Shown here one piece after another: positions 28,494 to 36,710 of a DNA stretch of 64,000 nucleotides. Position 1 is the first letter of the stretch. Each line of letters begins with the position of its first letter. The DNA is from [Pseudomonas] carboxydohydrogena (lineage in GTDB: Bacteria; Pseudomonadota; Alphaproteobacteria; Rhizobiales; Xanthobacteraceae), in contig NZ_CP113162.1 in assembly GCF_029030725.1 (NCBI RefSeq), positions 2,664,501 through 2,728,500 of the forward strand, given 5' to 3'. Made by a program: the position numbers and the translations under genes. The notes below the pieces were generated by a model. It did not search any database. It worked only from the letters and a program-made list of their open reading frames with translations, and was not told the origin of the DNA.

Positions 28494-28835
28494 ATGACTC
28501 ACGTCGTCACCGACAACTGCATCAAATGCAAATACATGGACTGCGTGGAGGTCTGTCCGGTCGATTGCTTCTATGAGGGCGAGAACATGCTCGTCATCCA
28601 CCCCGACGAATGCATCGATTGCGGCGTCTGCGTGCCCGAATGCCCGGCCGAGGCGATCTTCCCGGATTCGGACCCCGCCGCCGAACCGAAATGGCTGGAG
28701 CAGAACAAGAAATACGCCTCGCTCTGGCCGAACATTCCGTTCAAGAAGACCCCTCCGGAAGACGCCGACAAATGGAACGGCGTGAAGGACAAGTTCGAGC
28801 CCTATTTCAGCGAGAAACCCGGCGAGGAAGCCTGA
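28494..28835 (+). CDS. fdxA: Seven-iron ferredoxin FdxA
   Basis: 113 residues starting [26 protein letters not shown], followed by [22 protein letters not shown]. This is the classic FdxA spacing that binds one 3Fe-4S and one 4Fe-4S cluster. The C-terminal tail [16 protein letters not shown] is also typical. It is a soluble electron carrier; its partner is unknown. It sits 85 bases before fixL, but with its own strong promoter. Confidence 0.95.
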   Translation: MTHVVTDNCIKCKYMDCVEVCPVDCFYEGENMLVIHPDECIDCGVCVPECPAEAIFPDSDPAAEPKWLEQNKKYASLWPNIPFKKTPPEDADKWNGVKDKFEPYFSEKPGEEA

Positions 28836-28920
28836 CAGCCCCGCTGTCCAGTGGTCATATGGACCGCTTGTCGCCAGGGCCAAATCGAGGTGAAATGCCG
28901 CTTTAGAGTCAACATCGCCC

Positions 28921-30447
28921 GTGCCAAGCCATACCCCACCCACCAATTCTTCCGGCACCACCCTGCTCCAGCATGGGCTGGAGGATTCCGGCATCGGCAC
29001 ATGGGACCTCAATCTGGCGACCCGCGAACTGGGACTGTCGCCAACCACCCGCAAGCTGTTCGGCCTTTCCAGTGACGAAAGCCTCGATTACGCGCGGTTT
29101 CTCGCGTTGCTCGTACCGGAGGACCGCGAGCGCACCGAGCGCGCCATCGAACGCTCGATCGCCGACGGCACCAATTTCGACATCCAGTACCGCGTCGCCA
29201 CGCCGCACGGGGCGACGCACTGGCTGCGCACCCGCAGCGCGGTGGTCAAAGGCCCGAGCGGCGCGGTGCATCTGTCCGGCATCGTCATCGACATCGAGGA
29301 GCAGAAGCAGCTCGAAGCCGCGCTGCGCGTGCGCGAAGGCCATCTGCGTTCGATCCTGGAAACCATCCCCGATGCGATGATCGTCATCAACGGCCGTGGC
29401 ATCATGCAGTTCTTCAGCAAGGCCGCCGTGCGGCAGTTCGGCTACAGCGAACACGAGGCGATCGGGCAGAACGTCAGCATGCTGATGCCGAACCCGGACA
29501 GCGCCCGGCACGACGACTATCTCGACCGCTACCGCGCCACCGGCGAGCGCCACATCATCGGCATCGGCCGCATCGTCTCCGGCAAGCGCAAGGACGGCAC
29601 CATCTTCCCGATGCATCTGTCGATCGGCGAGATGCAGACCGAGGGCGAACCCTATTTCACCGGATTCGTGCGCGACCTCACCGAATATCAGCAGACGCAG
29701 GCCCGGATGCAGGAGCTGCAATCCGAACTCGTGCATGTCTCGCGCCTCACCGCCATGGGCGAAATGGCCTCGGCGCTGGCGCACGAACTGAACCAGCCGC
29801 TCGCCGCCATCAGCAATTACATGAAAGGCTCGCGGCGCCTGCTGGCCTCCGACACCGAGGACAACCGGCAAAAGATCGAATCCGCGCTGGATCGCGCCGC
29901 CGAACAGGCCATTCGCGCAGGCCAGATCATTCGCCGCCTGCGCGATTTCGTCTCGCGCGGAGAATCCGAAAAACGCGTAGAAAAGGCATCGAAACTGATC
30001 GAGGAAGCCGGCGCGCTCGGTCTCACGGGTGCGCGCGAACAGGGTGTGTCGCTGCATTTCAATCTCGATCCGGATCACGACCTCGTTCTGGTGGATCGCG
30101 TCCAGATCCAGCAGGTTCTCGTCAACCTGTTCCGCAACGCGCTCGACGCCATGACCGACTCCGCGCAACGCACGATGATCGTCACCTGTTCCCGCGCGGC
30201 CAACGACATGATCGAGATCGCGGTGTCCGACACCGGCCATGGCATCGCGAAGGAACACCAGGCGAGAATGTTCCAGACCTTCTTCACCACCAAGATAACC
30301 GGCATGGGGGTCGGCCTTTCCATCAGCCGGACGATCATCGAGGCTCATGGCGGACGGATGTGGACCGAAGACAATCCGGCAGGCGGCGCAACTTTCCGCT
30401 TCACCCTGCCGGCCGCGCCAAGCGAAGGATTGACCGATGCCGGCTGA
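28921..30447 (+). CDS. fixL: Oxygen-sensing haem histidine kinase FixL
   Basis: FixL phosphorylates FixJ when its haem is oxygen-free. The GTG at 28921 is used because an in-frame stop closes earlier starts; the ribosome-binding site is weak. An N-terminal PAS (about 15-125) precedes the haem-PAS (140-255), where His211 in ERHIIGIGRIVSGKRKDG matches the proximal haem ligand of Bradyrhizobium FixL. The kinase core has His288 in ALAHELNQPLAAI and an HATPase with LFRNALDAM and TGMGVGLSISR. 508 residues, with no membrane helices, as in Bradyrhizobium and unlike Sinorhizobium. The end overlaps fixJ by 11 bases. Confidence 0.97.
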   Translation: MPSHTPPTNSSGTTLLQHGLEDSGIGTWDLNLATRELGLSPTTRKLFGLSSDESLDYARFLALLVPEDRERTERAIERSIADGTNFDIQYRVATPHGATHWLRTRSAVVKGPSGAVHLSGIVIDIEEQKQLEAALRVREGHLRSILETIPDAMIVINGRGIMQFFSKAAVRQFGYSEHEAIGQNVSMLMPNPDSARHDDYLDRYRATGERHIIGIGRIVSGKRKDGTIFPMHLSIGEMQTEGEPYFTGFVRDLTEYQQTQARMQELQSELVHVSRLTAMGEMASALAHELNQPLAAISNYMKGSRRLLASDTEDNRQKIESALDRAAEQAIRAGQIIRRLRDFVSRGESEKRVEKASKLIEEAGALGLTGAREQGVSLHFNLDPDHDLVLVDRVQIQQVLVNLFRNALDAMTDSAQRTMIVTCSRAANDMIEIAVSDTGHGIAKEHQARMFQTFFTTKITGMGVGLSISRTIIEAHGGRMWTEDNPAGGATFRFTLPAAPSEGLTDAG

Positions 30448-31054
30448 GGGACTTGTTTATGTCATCGATGACGATCAGGCGATGCGGGATTCGCTCGACT
30501 TCCTTCTCGAATCCGCCGGGTTGAAAGCGCGCCTGTTCGAGTCGGCCGTGAGCTTCCTCGAAGCCCTGCCCGAACTGGGACCCGGCTGCATCGTCTCCGA
30601 TGTGCGCATGCCGAACCTCGACGGCCTCGAACTGTTGAAGCGGCTGCGGGAAACCGGCAAGTCGCTGCCCATCATCATCATGACCGGCCACGGCGATATC
30701 CCGCTCGCGGTCGAGGCGATGAAGCTCGGCGCGATCGATTTCATCGAGAAACCGTTCGAGGACGAAAGGCTGATCGGAACCATCCGGGTTGCTCTCGGCG
30801 GCGCCGCGCAGCGGCATAAGGGCGATGCCGTGGCCGCCGATATCGCATCCCGGATCGCAAGCCTGAGCCCGCGCGAGCGGCAGGTGCTGGACGGTCTCGT
30901 CGCGGGACTGTCGAACAAGCTGATCGCCCGGGACTATGACATCAGCCCCCGCACCATCGAGGTCTATCGCGCCAACGTCATGACCAAGATGCAGGCGTCC
31001 AGCATTTCCGAGCTGGTGCGCTTCGCCATTCGCGGCGGCCTGTTGAAGGATTGA
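30437..31054 (+). CDS. fixJ: Response regulator FixJ
   Basis: FixJ is the LuxR/NarL-type partner of FixL that activates fixK under low oxygen. Receiver residues 1-120: acidic DDD at 11-13, phosphoacceptor Asp55 in CIVSDVRMPNLDG, Lys in IDFIEKPFEDE. DNA-binding domain 135-205: LSPRERQVLDGLVAGLSNKLIARDYDISPRTIEVYRANVM. 205 residues, 11-base overlap with fixL. A FixK-type box covers its stop codon. Confidence 0.97.
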   Translation: MPAEGLVYVIDDDQAMRDSLDFLLESAGLKARLFESAVSFLEALPELGPGCIVSDVRMPNLDGLELLKRLRETGKSLPIIIMTGHGDIPLAVEAMKLGAIDFIEKPFEDERLIGTIRVALGGAAQRHKGDAVAADIASRIASLSPRERQVLDGLVAGLSNKLIARDYDISPRTIEVYRANVMTKMQASSISELVRFAIRGGLLKD

Positions 31055-31064
31055 GACAAATCAA
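31051..31064. promoter_or_regulatory. FixK/FNR-type box upstream of the lone receiver gene
   Basis: TTGAGACAAATCAA is a perfect TTGA-N6-TCAA palindrome. It overlaps the fixJ stop and is 62 bases before the receiver gene at 31127. A class II position (-41.5) would place transcription start near 31099 with a 28-base leader. It suggests that FixK feeds back on this gene. Binding is inferred. Confidence 0.7.
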
Positions 31065-31126
31065 TGCGGTGAGGACTCATAGCGGCCAGTGTTGAAAGAC
31101 GCGCCCCTGCGCCCATCGGTTGAAGC

Positions 31127-31525
31127 ATGTCCTCCCTGCGCAAAAGCACCGTCTATGTCATCGACGACGACCCGGACGTTCTGGGTTCGCTGCGTTTTCT
31201 GCTGGAAGCCGAAGGATTTGAAACCCTGACGTTCCGCACGGCGTCCGCGGCGCTGGAGACAGACGTGCCGCGCCATGCCGACTGCTTCATCATCGACTAC
31301 AAGATGCCCGGCATGAACGGCCTCGACCTCGTCACCCGCCTCCATAGCCAGAACGTGCAGGTGCCGATGATTCTTATTACCGGCGACCCCGACGAGGGGA
31401 TCTCCGCGAAGGCGCTGGCGGCAGGGGTCCATTATGTGCTGCGCAAGCCCCATCTGGAGGAAAGCCTGATCGCCCATATCCGGCAGGCGATGCAGGACAG
31501 CCCCTCTCCGGCCCGCCCTTCCTGA
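31127..31525 (+). CDS. Single-domain response regulator linked to fixLJ
   Basis: A receiver without output domain, 132 residues: DDD at 13-15, phosphoacceptor Asp57 in CFIIDYKMPGMNG, Thr in ILITGDPDEG and Lys in VLRKPHLEE. The sequence is FixJ-like rather than CheY-like. A stand-alone receiver after fixJ is also found in Bradyrhizobium. It could act as a phosphate sink or modulator of FixL, which would fit its FixK box; this is inference. It is not FixT, which has another sequence. Confidence 0.9.
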   Translation: MSSLRKSTVYVIDDDPDVLGSLRFLLEAEGFETLTFRTASAALETDVPRHADCFIIDYKMPGMNGLDLVTRLHSQNVQVPMILITGDPDEGISAKALAAGVHYVLRKPHLEESLIAHIRQAMQDSPSPARPS

Positions 31526-31554
31526 CAAAAAACGCTCTGTCACCTCCGGTAAAT

Positions 31555-31578
31555 CCCTTAAGGTGCCCGCCTTAAGGG
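31555..31578. promoter_or_regulatory. Perfect inverted repeat upstream of fixK, candidate FixJ operator
   Basis: CCCTTAAGG (31555-31563) and CCTTAAGGG (31570-31578), six bases apart, 65 bases before the fixK start. No gene covers it. FixJ-activated fixK promoters carry a binding site at about this distance, with TTAAG-type elements in Sinorhizobium as I recall them. A FixJ-P site is therefore the leading reading, not proven. Confidence 0.5.
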
Positions 31579-31642
31579 ACCGAGCGAAATACCGCCGCGC
31601 GCCCGTTTCGGACAGAAAGTCATCGCCTGATAGGAGATGCCC

Positions 31643-32341
31643 ATGCTTGCCGAGATGACCGTCGCACCCGCCGCCTGTTCCTTCGGACGGCTTTCCGCCA
31701 CCACCGTGGCGCCGCGCCTCGACCGCTTCGACACAATTCTGGCCAGCGCCGGCATCGCGGGCGCCTGCCTGTCCTACCGCAAGGACGAGGAAATCTATGG
31801 CGAGGGCGAGCCTGCCGACCATATCTACCGGGTGATTTCCGGCGCTGTCCGCACCTACAAGCTGCTGCCCGACGGCCGCCGCCAGATCGACGCCTTCCAT
31901 CTGGCGGGCGACGTGTTCGGCCTCGTCTCCAAGGATGAATACCGCCTGACGGCCGAGGCCATCGTCGACAGCCAGGTGCGCGCGGTCAACCGCCACCAGC
32001 TCGAAGTCGCGGCCGAAACCGAGGTCGGCGTCGCGCATGGCCTGTGGATGCTGACCGCGGATCAACTGCGTCATGCCGAGGACCACATGCTGCTGCTTGG
32101 CCGCAAGACCGCGACCGAGCGCGTGGCGACCTTCCTGCTGGAAATGGACCGCCGCCTTGCGGTCACCGGCCTGATGGCGCTGCCGATGTCGCGCCGCGAC
32201 ATCGCCGACTATCTGGGGCTGACGCTGGAAACCGTGTCGCGCACCTTCTCGCAATTGCAAAGCCAGGGCGTGCTCGGCCTGTCCGGCGCGCGGCGGGTGG
32301 CGTTGCGCGATCGTCAGTGCCTGATCGGCATGGACGCCTGA
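31643..32341 (+). CDS. fixK: Crp/Fnr-family regulator FixK (FixK2-like)
   Basis: FixK activates micro-oxic genes such as ccoNOQP. Of two ATGs, the one at 31643 lies six bases after AGGAG (the one at 31637 abuts it); this gives 232 residues, the length of Bradyrhizobium FixK2. The cyclic-nucleotide-like sensor fold runs 40-130 and lacks FNR-type N-terminal iron-sulfur cysteines. The helix-turn-helix is MSRRDIADYLGLTLETVSRTFSQLQ, with Glu and Ser-Arg contacts as in FixK/FNR. Ser183 stands where FixK2 is remembered to have the redox-sensitive Cys183. The 3' end overlaps nnrS by 28 bases, tail to tail. Confidence 0.94.
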   Translation: MLAEMTVAPAACSFGRLSATTVAPRLDRFDTILASAGIAGACLSYRKDEEIYGEGEPADHIYRVISGAVRTYKLLPDGRRQIDAFHLAGDVFGLVSKDEYRLTAEAIVDSQVRAVNRHQLEVAAETEVGVAHGLWMLTADQLRHAEDHMLLLGRKTATERVATFLLEMDRRLAVTGLMALPMSRRDIADYLGLTLETVSRTFSQLQSQGVLGLSGARRVALRDRQCLIGMDA

Positions 32342-33537
32342 GGCGGCGGCCCCCGTTCATCGAGACGGATGGCGAGAAACGCAGGCGCGTAGCTCAGGGC
32401 AAACCCGAGAAACGACAGAATCCAGCAGGCGGCGGCCACATAAATCAGGCCGTTGCCCCATGCCGGGACAAGGACCGCCGCGACCCGCGCGAACGCGGCC
32501 GCGATCACGAGGGCATAGACGGCCTGCGTCGCCGCGGATGCCACCAGCGGGCGGCCGCTATGACCGAGGCTCGCCCGCGACATCACCGCGAGCGTCATGA
32601 TGCCCGCGCCCCCCACCATCCACGCATGGATGGCGGCACTCACGCTGACAAACTCCAGCGCCGAGGCGGCGGCCAATAGAAAGCCGAGCGGCACGAAGGC
32701 GTAGCCGATATGCAGGATGACCAGAATCCTGTTGGCGAAGGTGCGATAACCCGCCCAGCGCACAAGCCGCGCGACATGAAAAAGTCCCGCGATCAGGCAG
32801 AGACCACCGGTCAGCATCCCCTCGGGACGAACCACCCAGGCGGCCAGAGCAAGTGCGCCCAGCAGCACGGCGATGCCGTCAAATCGCGAAAACGGCACCG
32901 GCATCGCGCCCTGTGGCTGCCGCATCAGCCATATCCGCGTGAACGCGGGGACAATGCGGCCGGCGATCACCGAAACCAGGATGATGATAACCGCGACACC
33001 GGCACGCATGCTGTAGTCGGCGGCGCCATGAACATGCGCCTCGACATGAAAGGCGATATTGCAGGCGAACAGCAGCAGAACCAGCGCCACGACCCGCATG
33101 TTGCGGAAATTCCGGGCGGCCAGCACCTCGCGGGCCGCGACCGCTCCGGCAAGAAGAAGGAATGACGCATCGGCCAGCATCGCCGCCCGCCAGCCGACCT
33201 CTCCGGAACATGCCACCGCGACGCGCCCGAGCACCCATACGACAACCATGAGCAAAAGCAGGTTGCCACGCACCGGCGGACGGCCGGTCCAGTTCGGTAT
33301 CGCGGTCAGCAGGAATCCCGCGATCACCGCAGGCAGGAAGCCGAACAGCATTTCGTGGATGTGCCAGTCAAGCGGCGCGAAAGTCGTGTGCAGCGTCAGT
33401 TCGCCGAAATAAGCCGGTATCCAGATCGCGACCGCCAACCCTGCATAAATCGCTCCGCCGAAAAAGAACGGCCTGAAGCCGTATGACAGAAACGCAAACC
33501 CCTGCGCGTTACGCAGCAATGACATCTCGATTTTCAT
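32314..33537 (-). CDS. nnrS: NnrS family haem-copper membrane protein
   Basis: NnrS is a 12-helix inner-membrane protein linked to nitric-oxide stress and denitrification regulons. The ATG at 33537 behind GGGAGC gives 407 residues. It starts FLSYGFRPFFFGGAIYAGLAVAIW, then WHIHEMLFGFLPAVIAGFLLTAIPNWTGRPP, the family signature with conserved His. Further His residues lie in AFHVEAHVHG and IHAWMVGGAG. A FixK-type box upstream of the preceding small ORF would place it under low-oxygen control. Its end overlaps fixK. Confidence 0.92.
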   Translation of the reverse strand: MKIEMSLLRNAQGFAFLSYGFRPFFFGGAIYAGLAVAIWIPAYFGELTLHTTFAPLDWHIHEMLFGFLPAVIAGFLLTAIPNWTGRPPVRGNLLLLMVVVWVLGRVAVACSGEVGWRAAMLADASFLLLAGAVAAREVLAARNFRNMRVVALVLLLFACNIAFHVEAHVHGAADYSMRAGVAVIIILVSVIAGRIVPAFTRIWLMRQPQGAMPVPFSRFDGIAVLLGALALAAWVVRPEGMLTGGLCLIAGLFHVARLVRWAGYRTFANRILVILHIGYAFVPLGFLLAAASALEFVSVSAAIHAWMVGGAGIMTLAVMSRASLGHSGRPLVASAATQAVYALVIAAAFARVAAVLVPAWGNGLIYVAAACWILSFLGFALSYAPAFLAIRLDERGPPPQASMPIRH

Positions 33538-33613
33538 AGCTTGCTCCCGGCTGGACCATGCCATCTCGCAGGGATGCAGTCCGGTCCCGCGGTAAGCCGC
33601 GATTCTGCAAAAG

Positions 33614-33736
33614 TCAAAAACTTCTCCGCCGCGGCTTCTGAACCGCGGCCCCCAGTCTTCGCGCCTCCCGCAGATCATCCACCGCGCGAACGGCCACCAG
33701 CAAAGCCAGAATCAGAAGCACGAGATAGATCGACAT
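33614..33736 (-). CDS. Small membrane protein (40 residues) upstream of nnrS
   Basis: ATG at 33736 behind GGAG at nine-base spacing. The first 17 residues are one hydrophobic helix (SIYLVLLILALLVAV), then RAVDDLREARRL and a basic tail. It lies 76 bases before nnrS on the same strand and 51 bases from a perfect FixK-type box. Its position and site make translation plausible; no homologue is known to me. Short membrane peptides near terminal oxidases and NO genes are common accessory subunits, but this is only an analogy. Confidence 0.55.
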   Translation of the reverse strand: MSIYLVLLILALLVAVRAVDDLREARRLGAAVQKPRRRSF

Positions 33737-33786
33737 GATTCGCCACTCCGGATGCCGGCAAGTTGCCGCCTTTCCGCAGCGCCGCA

Positions 33787-33800
33787 TTGAGAAAAATCAA
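33787..33800. promoter_or_regulatory. FixK/FNR-type box, nnrS side
   Basis: TTGAGAAAAATCAA, a perfect TTGA-N6-TCAA. With class II spacing the leftward transcript would start near 33752, 16 bases before the small ORF at 33736. It is about 300 bases from ccoN, so leftward use is the better fit. Confidence 0.72.
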
Positions 33801-33907
33801 ATATCATTTGAAAGATGTTTCGTTGTCCGAAACCGGATGCAAAACAAATAACGCAGCGGGCACGGACAGCTCTATGCAAATGAAATATGACGGGATTTCC
33901 CGATATT

Positions 33908-33921
33908 TTGCGTTACCGCAA
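33908..33921. promoter_or_regulatory. FixK-type box, ccoN side
   Basis: TTGCGTTACCGCAA, a perfect palindrome fitting the Bradyrhizobium FixK2 consensus TTG(A/C)-N6-(T/G)CAA as I recall it. It lies 180 bases before the ccoN ATG. A class II start would be near 33956. Likely the activator site for the oxidase operon. Confidence 0.65.
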
Positions 33922-34100
33922 AGTGCTTTCCGCAACGCCAGATAGATTGTCGTCAGATTCCTTCATCATTCCGAATGACGGCATGCTGAAACGCTCTAGA
34001 ATATGTTGCGCACGTCGCGCGCGATTCCTCCCGGAAACGTCGCGGCCTTTGAATTTTGTGCCTGCTGCAAGCAGGCATTCGCCGATGCGGGGCAGATAAG

Positions 34101-35759
34101 ATGCGAATGATCGAACAACTCACCAAGGACGAGCGCGAGTCGGGCCTCGTCATTCTGCTCATCATGTTCGTCGTCGGCGCGGTGATGACCGTGGCGGGCC
34201 GGGCCGACCTGTTCAGCGTCCATGGCGCGCTGGTGATGGTCGCGGCTCTCGCCGGCATCTTCTGGGTCGGCTCCGGATACTACTCGCCCGAACCGTCTCC
34301 GGATCGCCTGAACCATTATTATGACGACCCGAGCAAGGTCGGCATCATTCTGGCGATGGGCTGGGCCGTGATCGCGATGTTCGTCGGCGACTGGGTGGCG
34401 TGGCTTCTGGTCAATCCCAATCTCACCTTCGATGCCGGATGGGCGAGCTTCGGCCGCCTGCGTCCCGTGCATACCAGCGGCGTGATCTTCGGCTTCGGCG
34501 GCAACGCGCTGATCGCCACATCGTTCTACGTGATGCAGCGCACCTGCCGCACGCGCCTTCCCGGCCAGCTCAGCCCCTGGTTCGTGCTGCTCGGCTACAA
34601 CCTGTTCTGCGTCATCGCTGCCACCGGCTATTTGATGGGCATCACCCAATCGAGGGAATACGCCGAGCCGGAATGGTACGCCGACATCTGGCTCGTCGTG
34701 GTTTGGGTCGCCTACTTCTTCCTCTACATGCGCGTGCTCGCGCGCCGCAAGGAACCGCACATCTACGTCGCCAACTGGTATTATCTCGCCTTCATCCTGG
34801 TGGTGGCGATGCTGCACATCGTCAACAACCTGGCGGTACCGGTGTCGTGGGCGAGCACCAAGAGCTACTCGCTGTTCTCAGGCGTGCAGGACGCCATGAC
34901 GCAGTGGTGGTACGGTCACAACGCCGTCGCCTTCTTCCTCACCTCCGGCTTCCTCGGCATGCTGTATTATTACATGCCCAAGCGCGCGGAGCGCCCGATC
35001 TACTCCTACCGGATGTCGATCATCAGCTTCTGGGGCATCACCTTCTTCTACATGTGGGCGGGCTCGCATCATCTGCACTACACCGCGCTGCCGCAGTGGG
35101 TGCAGTCGCTCGGCATGACCTTCTCGGTGATGCTGCTGATCCCGTCATGGGTGTCCGCGGGCAATGCGCTGATGACGCTTAACGGCGCATGGCACAAGGT
35201 GCGTGACGACGCGACGCTGCGCTTCATGATGGTCGCCGCCGTGTTCTACGGATTGACCACGTTTGAAGGCTCGTTCATGGCGATCCGCCCGGTGAACGCG
35301 CTGTCGCATTACACCGACTGGACCATCGGCCACGTCCATGCGGGCGCGCTCGGCTGGGTTGCGATGATCACCTTCGGCGCGATTTACGCGTCCGTGCCGT
35401 GGTTGTGGAAACGCCCGGCGATGTATTCGGCGCGTCTCGTCGAAGCACACTTCTGGCTCGCGCTGGCCGGCACCGTCGTCTACGTGTTCGCGATGTGGAA
35501 TTCCGGCATCATCCAGGGCCTGATGTGGCGGACCTATAACGAGAACGGCACGCTCGCCTATTCCTTCATCGACTCGCTCGTCGCGATGCATCCCTACTAC
35601 ATCGCCCGTGCGATCGGCGGCCTGCTGTTCCTGCTCGGCACCATCATCGGCTGCTACAACATCTGGATGACCATTCGGGCCGTGCCGCATATCGCGGCCG
35701 AGCCAGCCACTGACCGTCCCGAACTCGCAGGCGCGCCTGCGTTGCAGGCGGGGGAGTAA
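34101..35759 (+). CDS. ccoN: cbb3-type cytochrome c oxidase subunit I (CcoN/FixN)
   Basis: Catalytic subunit of the high-affinity terminal oxidase, with haem b, haem b3 and CuB in the inner membrane. 552 residues, about 12-14 helices. Conserved His-containing segments include LRPVHTSGVIFGFGGNAL, QWWYGHNAVAFFLT, AGSHHLHYTALPQW (CuB and cross-linked Tyr region nearby), and WTIGHVHAGALGWV. ATG at 34101; a second ATG six bases on has no better site. First gene of ccoNOQP, four bases before ccoO. Confidence 0.97.
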   Translation: MRMIEQLTKDERESGLVILLIMFVVGAVMTVAGRADLFSVHGALVMVAALAGIFWVGSGYYSPEPSPDRLNHYYDDPSKVGIILAMGWAVIAMFVGDWVAWLLVNPNLTFDAGWASFGRLRPVHTSGVIFGFGGNALIATSFYVMQRTCRTRLPGQLSPWFVLLGYNLFCVIAATGYLMGITQSREYAEPEWYADIWLVVVWVAYFFLYMRVLARRKEPHIYVANWYYLAFILVVAMLHIVNNLAVPVSWASTKSYSLFSGVQDAMTQWWYGHNAVAFFLTSGFLGMLYYYMPKRAERPIYSYRMSIISFWGITFFYMWAGSHHLHYTALPQWVQSLGMTFSVMLLIPSWVSAGNALMTLNGAWHKVRDDATLRFMMVAAVFYGLTTFEGSFMAIRPVNALSHYTDWTIGHVHAGALGWVAMITFGAIYASVPWLWKRPAMYSARLVEAHFWLALAGTVVYVFAMWNSGIIQGLMWRTYNENGTLAYSFIDSLVAMHPYYIARAIGGLLFLLGTIIGCYNIWMTIRAVPHIAAEPATDRPELAGAPALQAGE

Positions 35760-35763
35760 GCCG

Positions 35764-36519
35764 ATGTCGATCTTTGGATTTCACTATCGCCTCGAACGCA
35801 AGTCGGTCGGCCTGGTCCTGATGATCGTCGGTGTCGCCTCGATCGGCGGCCTTGTCGAGATCGCGCCGTTGTTCACCATCCACCAGACAGTGGAGGACGC
35901 GCCGAACATGCGCGTTTATACCCCGCTCGAACTCGCGGGCCGCAACATCTACATCCGCGAAGGCTGTTACGCCTGCCATTCGCAGATGATCCGCACCTTG
36001 CGCGATGAGGTCGAGCGCTACGGCCACTATTCGCTGGCGGTCGAATCCAAATATGACCATCCGCATTTGTGGGGATCGAAGCGCACCGGCCCGGATTTGG
36101 CCCGTCTCGGCGGCAAGTATTCCGACGAATGGCAGGTCGCCCATCTCAACAATCCGCGCGACGTGGTGCCTGAATCCGTGATGCCGGCCTATACCTGGCT
36201 GTCGCGCACGGAACTGCGGACCGACGATCTCAGCGCCCATTTGAAGGCTCAGCGCACGGTCGGCGTTCCCTATACCGACGACATGATCGCCAATGCCGCG
36301 GCCGACGCCTATGGACAGGCCTCGCCGGATTCGAACGACGCCGAGGGCGTGACCAAGCGCTACGGCAAGGACACCAACGTCCGGGCTTTCGACGGCAAAC
36401 CCAATCAGCTGACCGAGATGGATGCGCTGGTCGCCTATTTGCAAATTCTCGGCCGCCTGACCGACGTGGACGCGAAGCCCGTCGCGGATGCGGGAGCCAA
36501 GCTCGGAGCCAAGCCATGA
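35764..36519 (+). CDS. ccoO: cbb3 oxidase monohaem subunit II (CcoO/FixO)
   Basis: Membrane-anchored cytochrome c subunit. Residues 14-36 are the anchor, and the haem c site is CYACH (68-72) in REGCYACHSQMIRTL. A distal Met is in ESVMPAYTWL. 251 residues, normal. The stop overlaps the ccoQ start by four bases (ATGA). Confidence 0.97.
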   Translation: MSIFGFHYRLERKSVGLVLMIVGVASIGGLVEIAPLFTIHQTVEDAPNMRVYTPLELAGRNIYIREGCYACHSQMIRTLRDEVERYGHYSLAVESKYDHPHLWGSKRTGPDLARLGGKYSDEWQVAHLNNPRDVVPESVMPAYTWLSRTELRTDDLSAHLKAQRTVGVPYTDDMIANAAADAYGQASPDSNDAEGVTKRYGKDTNVRAFDGKPNQLTEMDALVAYLQILGRLTDVDAKPVADAGAKLGAKP

Positions 36520-36704
36520 ACCTCGATCACAGCTCCCTCGTCTGGTTCTCGAAATCCTACGGACTGTTCTATCTGCTGGCGCTGTCGGCGGCCGTCCTCG
36601 TCTACGCTTACTGGCCATCGAACAAGAAGACGTTCGAGCAAGCCGGCCGCGCCATCCTCGAGGATGACGACGACCGCCCCGCCAAGACTTCGGAGAAGGG
36701 TTAA
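36516..36704 (+). CDS. ccoQ: cbb3 oxidase small subunit (CcoQ/FixQ)
   Basis: 62 residues with one membrane helix (YGLFYLLALSAAVLVYAYW) followed by the typical NKKTFEQAGRAILEDDDDRP tail. CcoQ stabilises the assembled oxidase. Overlaps ccoO by four bases and is six bases before ccoP. Confidence 0.95.
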   Translation: MNLDHSSLVWFSKSYGLFYLLALSAAVLVYAYWPSNKKTFEQAGRAILEDDDDRPAKTSEKG

Positions 36705-36710
36705 ACGATC

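Larger units (their letters stand above)
33737..34100. other. Divergent nnrS-side/ccoN control region
   Basis: 364 bases with no gene, AT-rich in 33790-33910. It holds the two FixK-type boxes listed separately. The remainder up to ccoN shows an ordinary leader of more than 100 bases with no riboswitch or terminator I can recognise. Confidence 0.7.

Noticed and set aside
31127-31525. Calling the lone receiver FixT
   Set aside because: FixT is a small protein of different sequence; this is a plain receiver with an intact phosphoacceptor Asp.
32384-32410. tRNA-like string GGCGCGTAGCTCAGGGC
   Set aside because: It lies inside nnrS and has no anticodon arm, T-arm or 3' acceptor pairing downstream.
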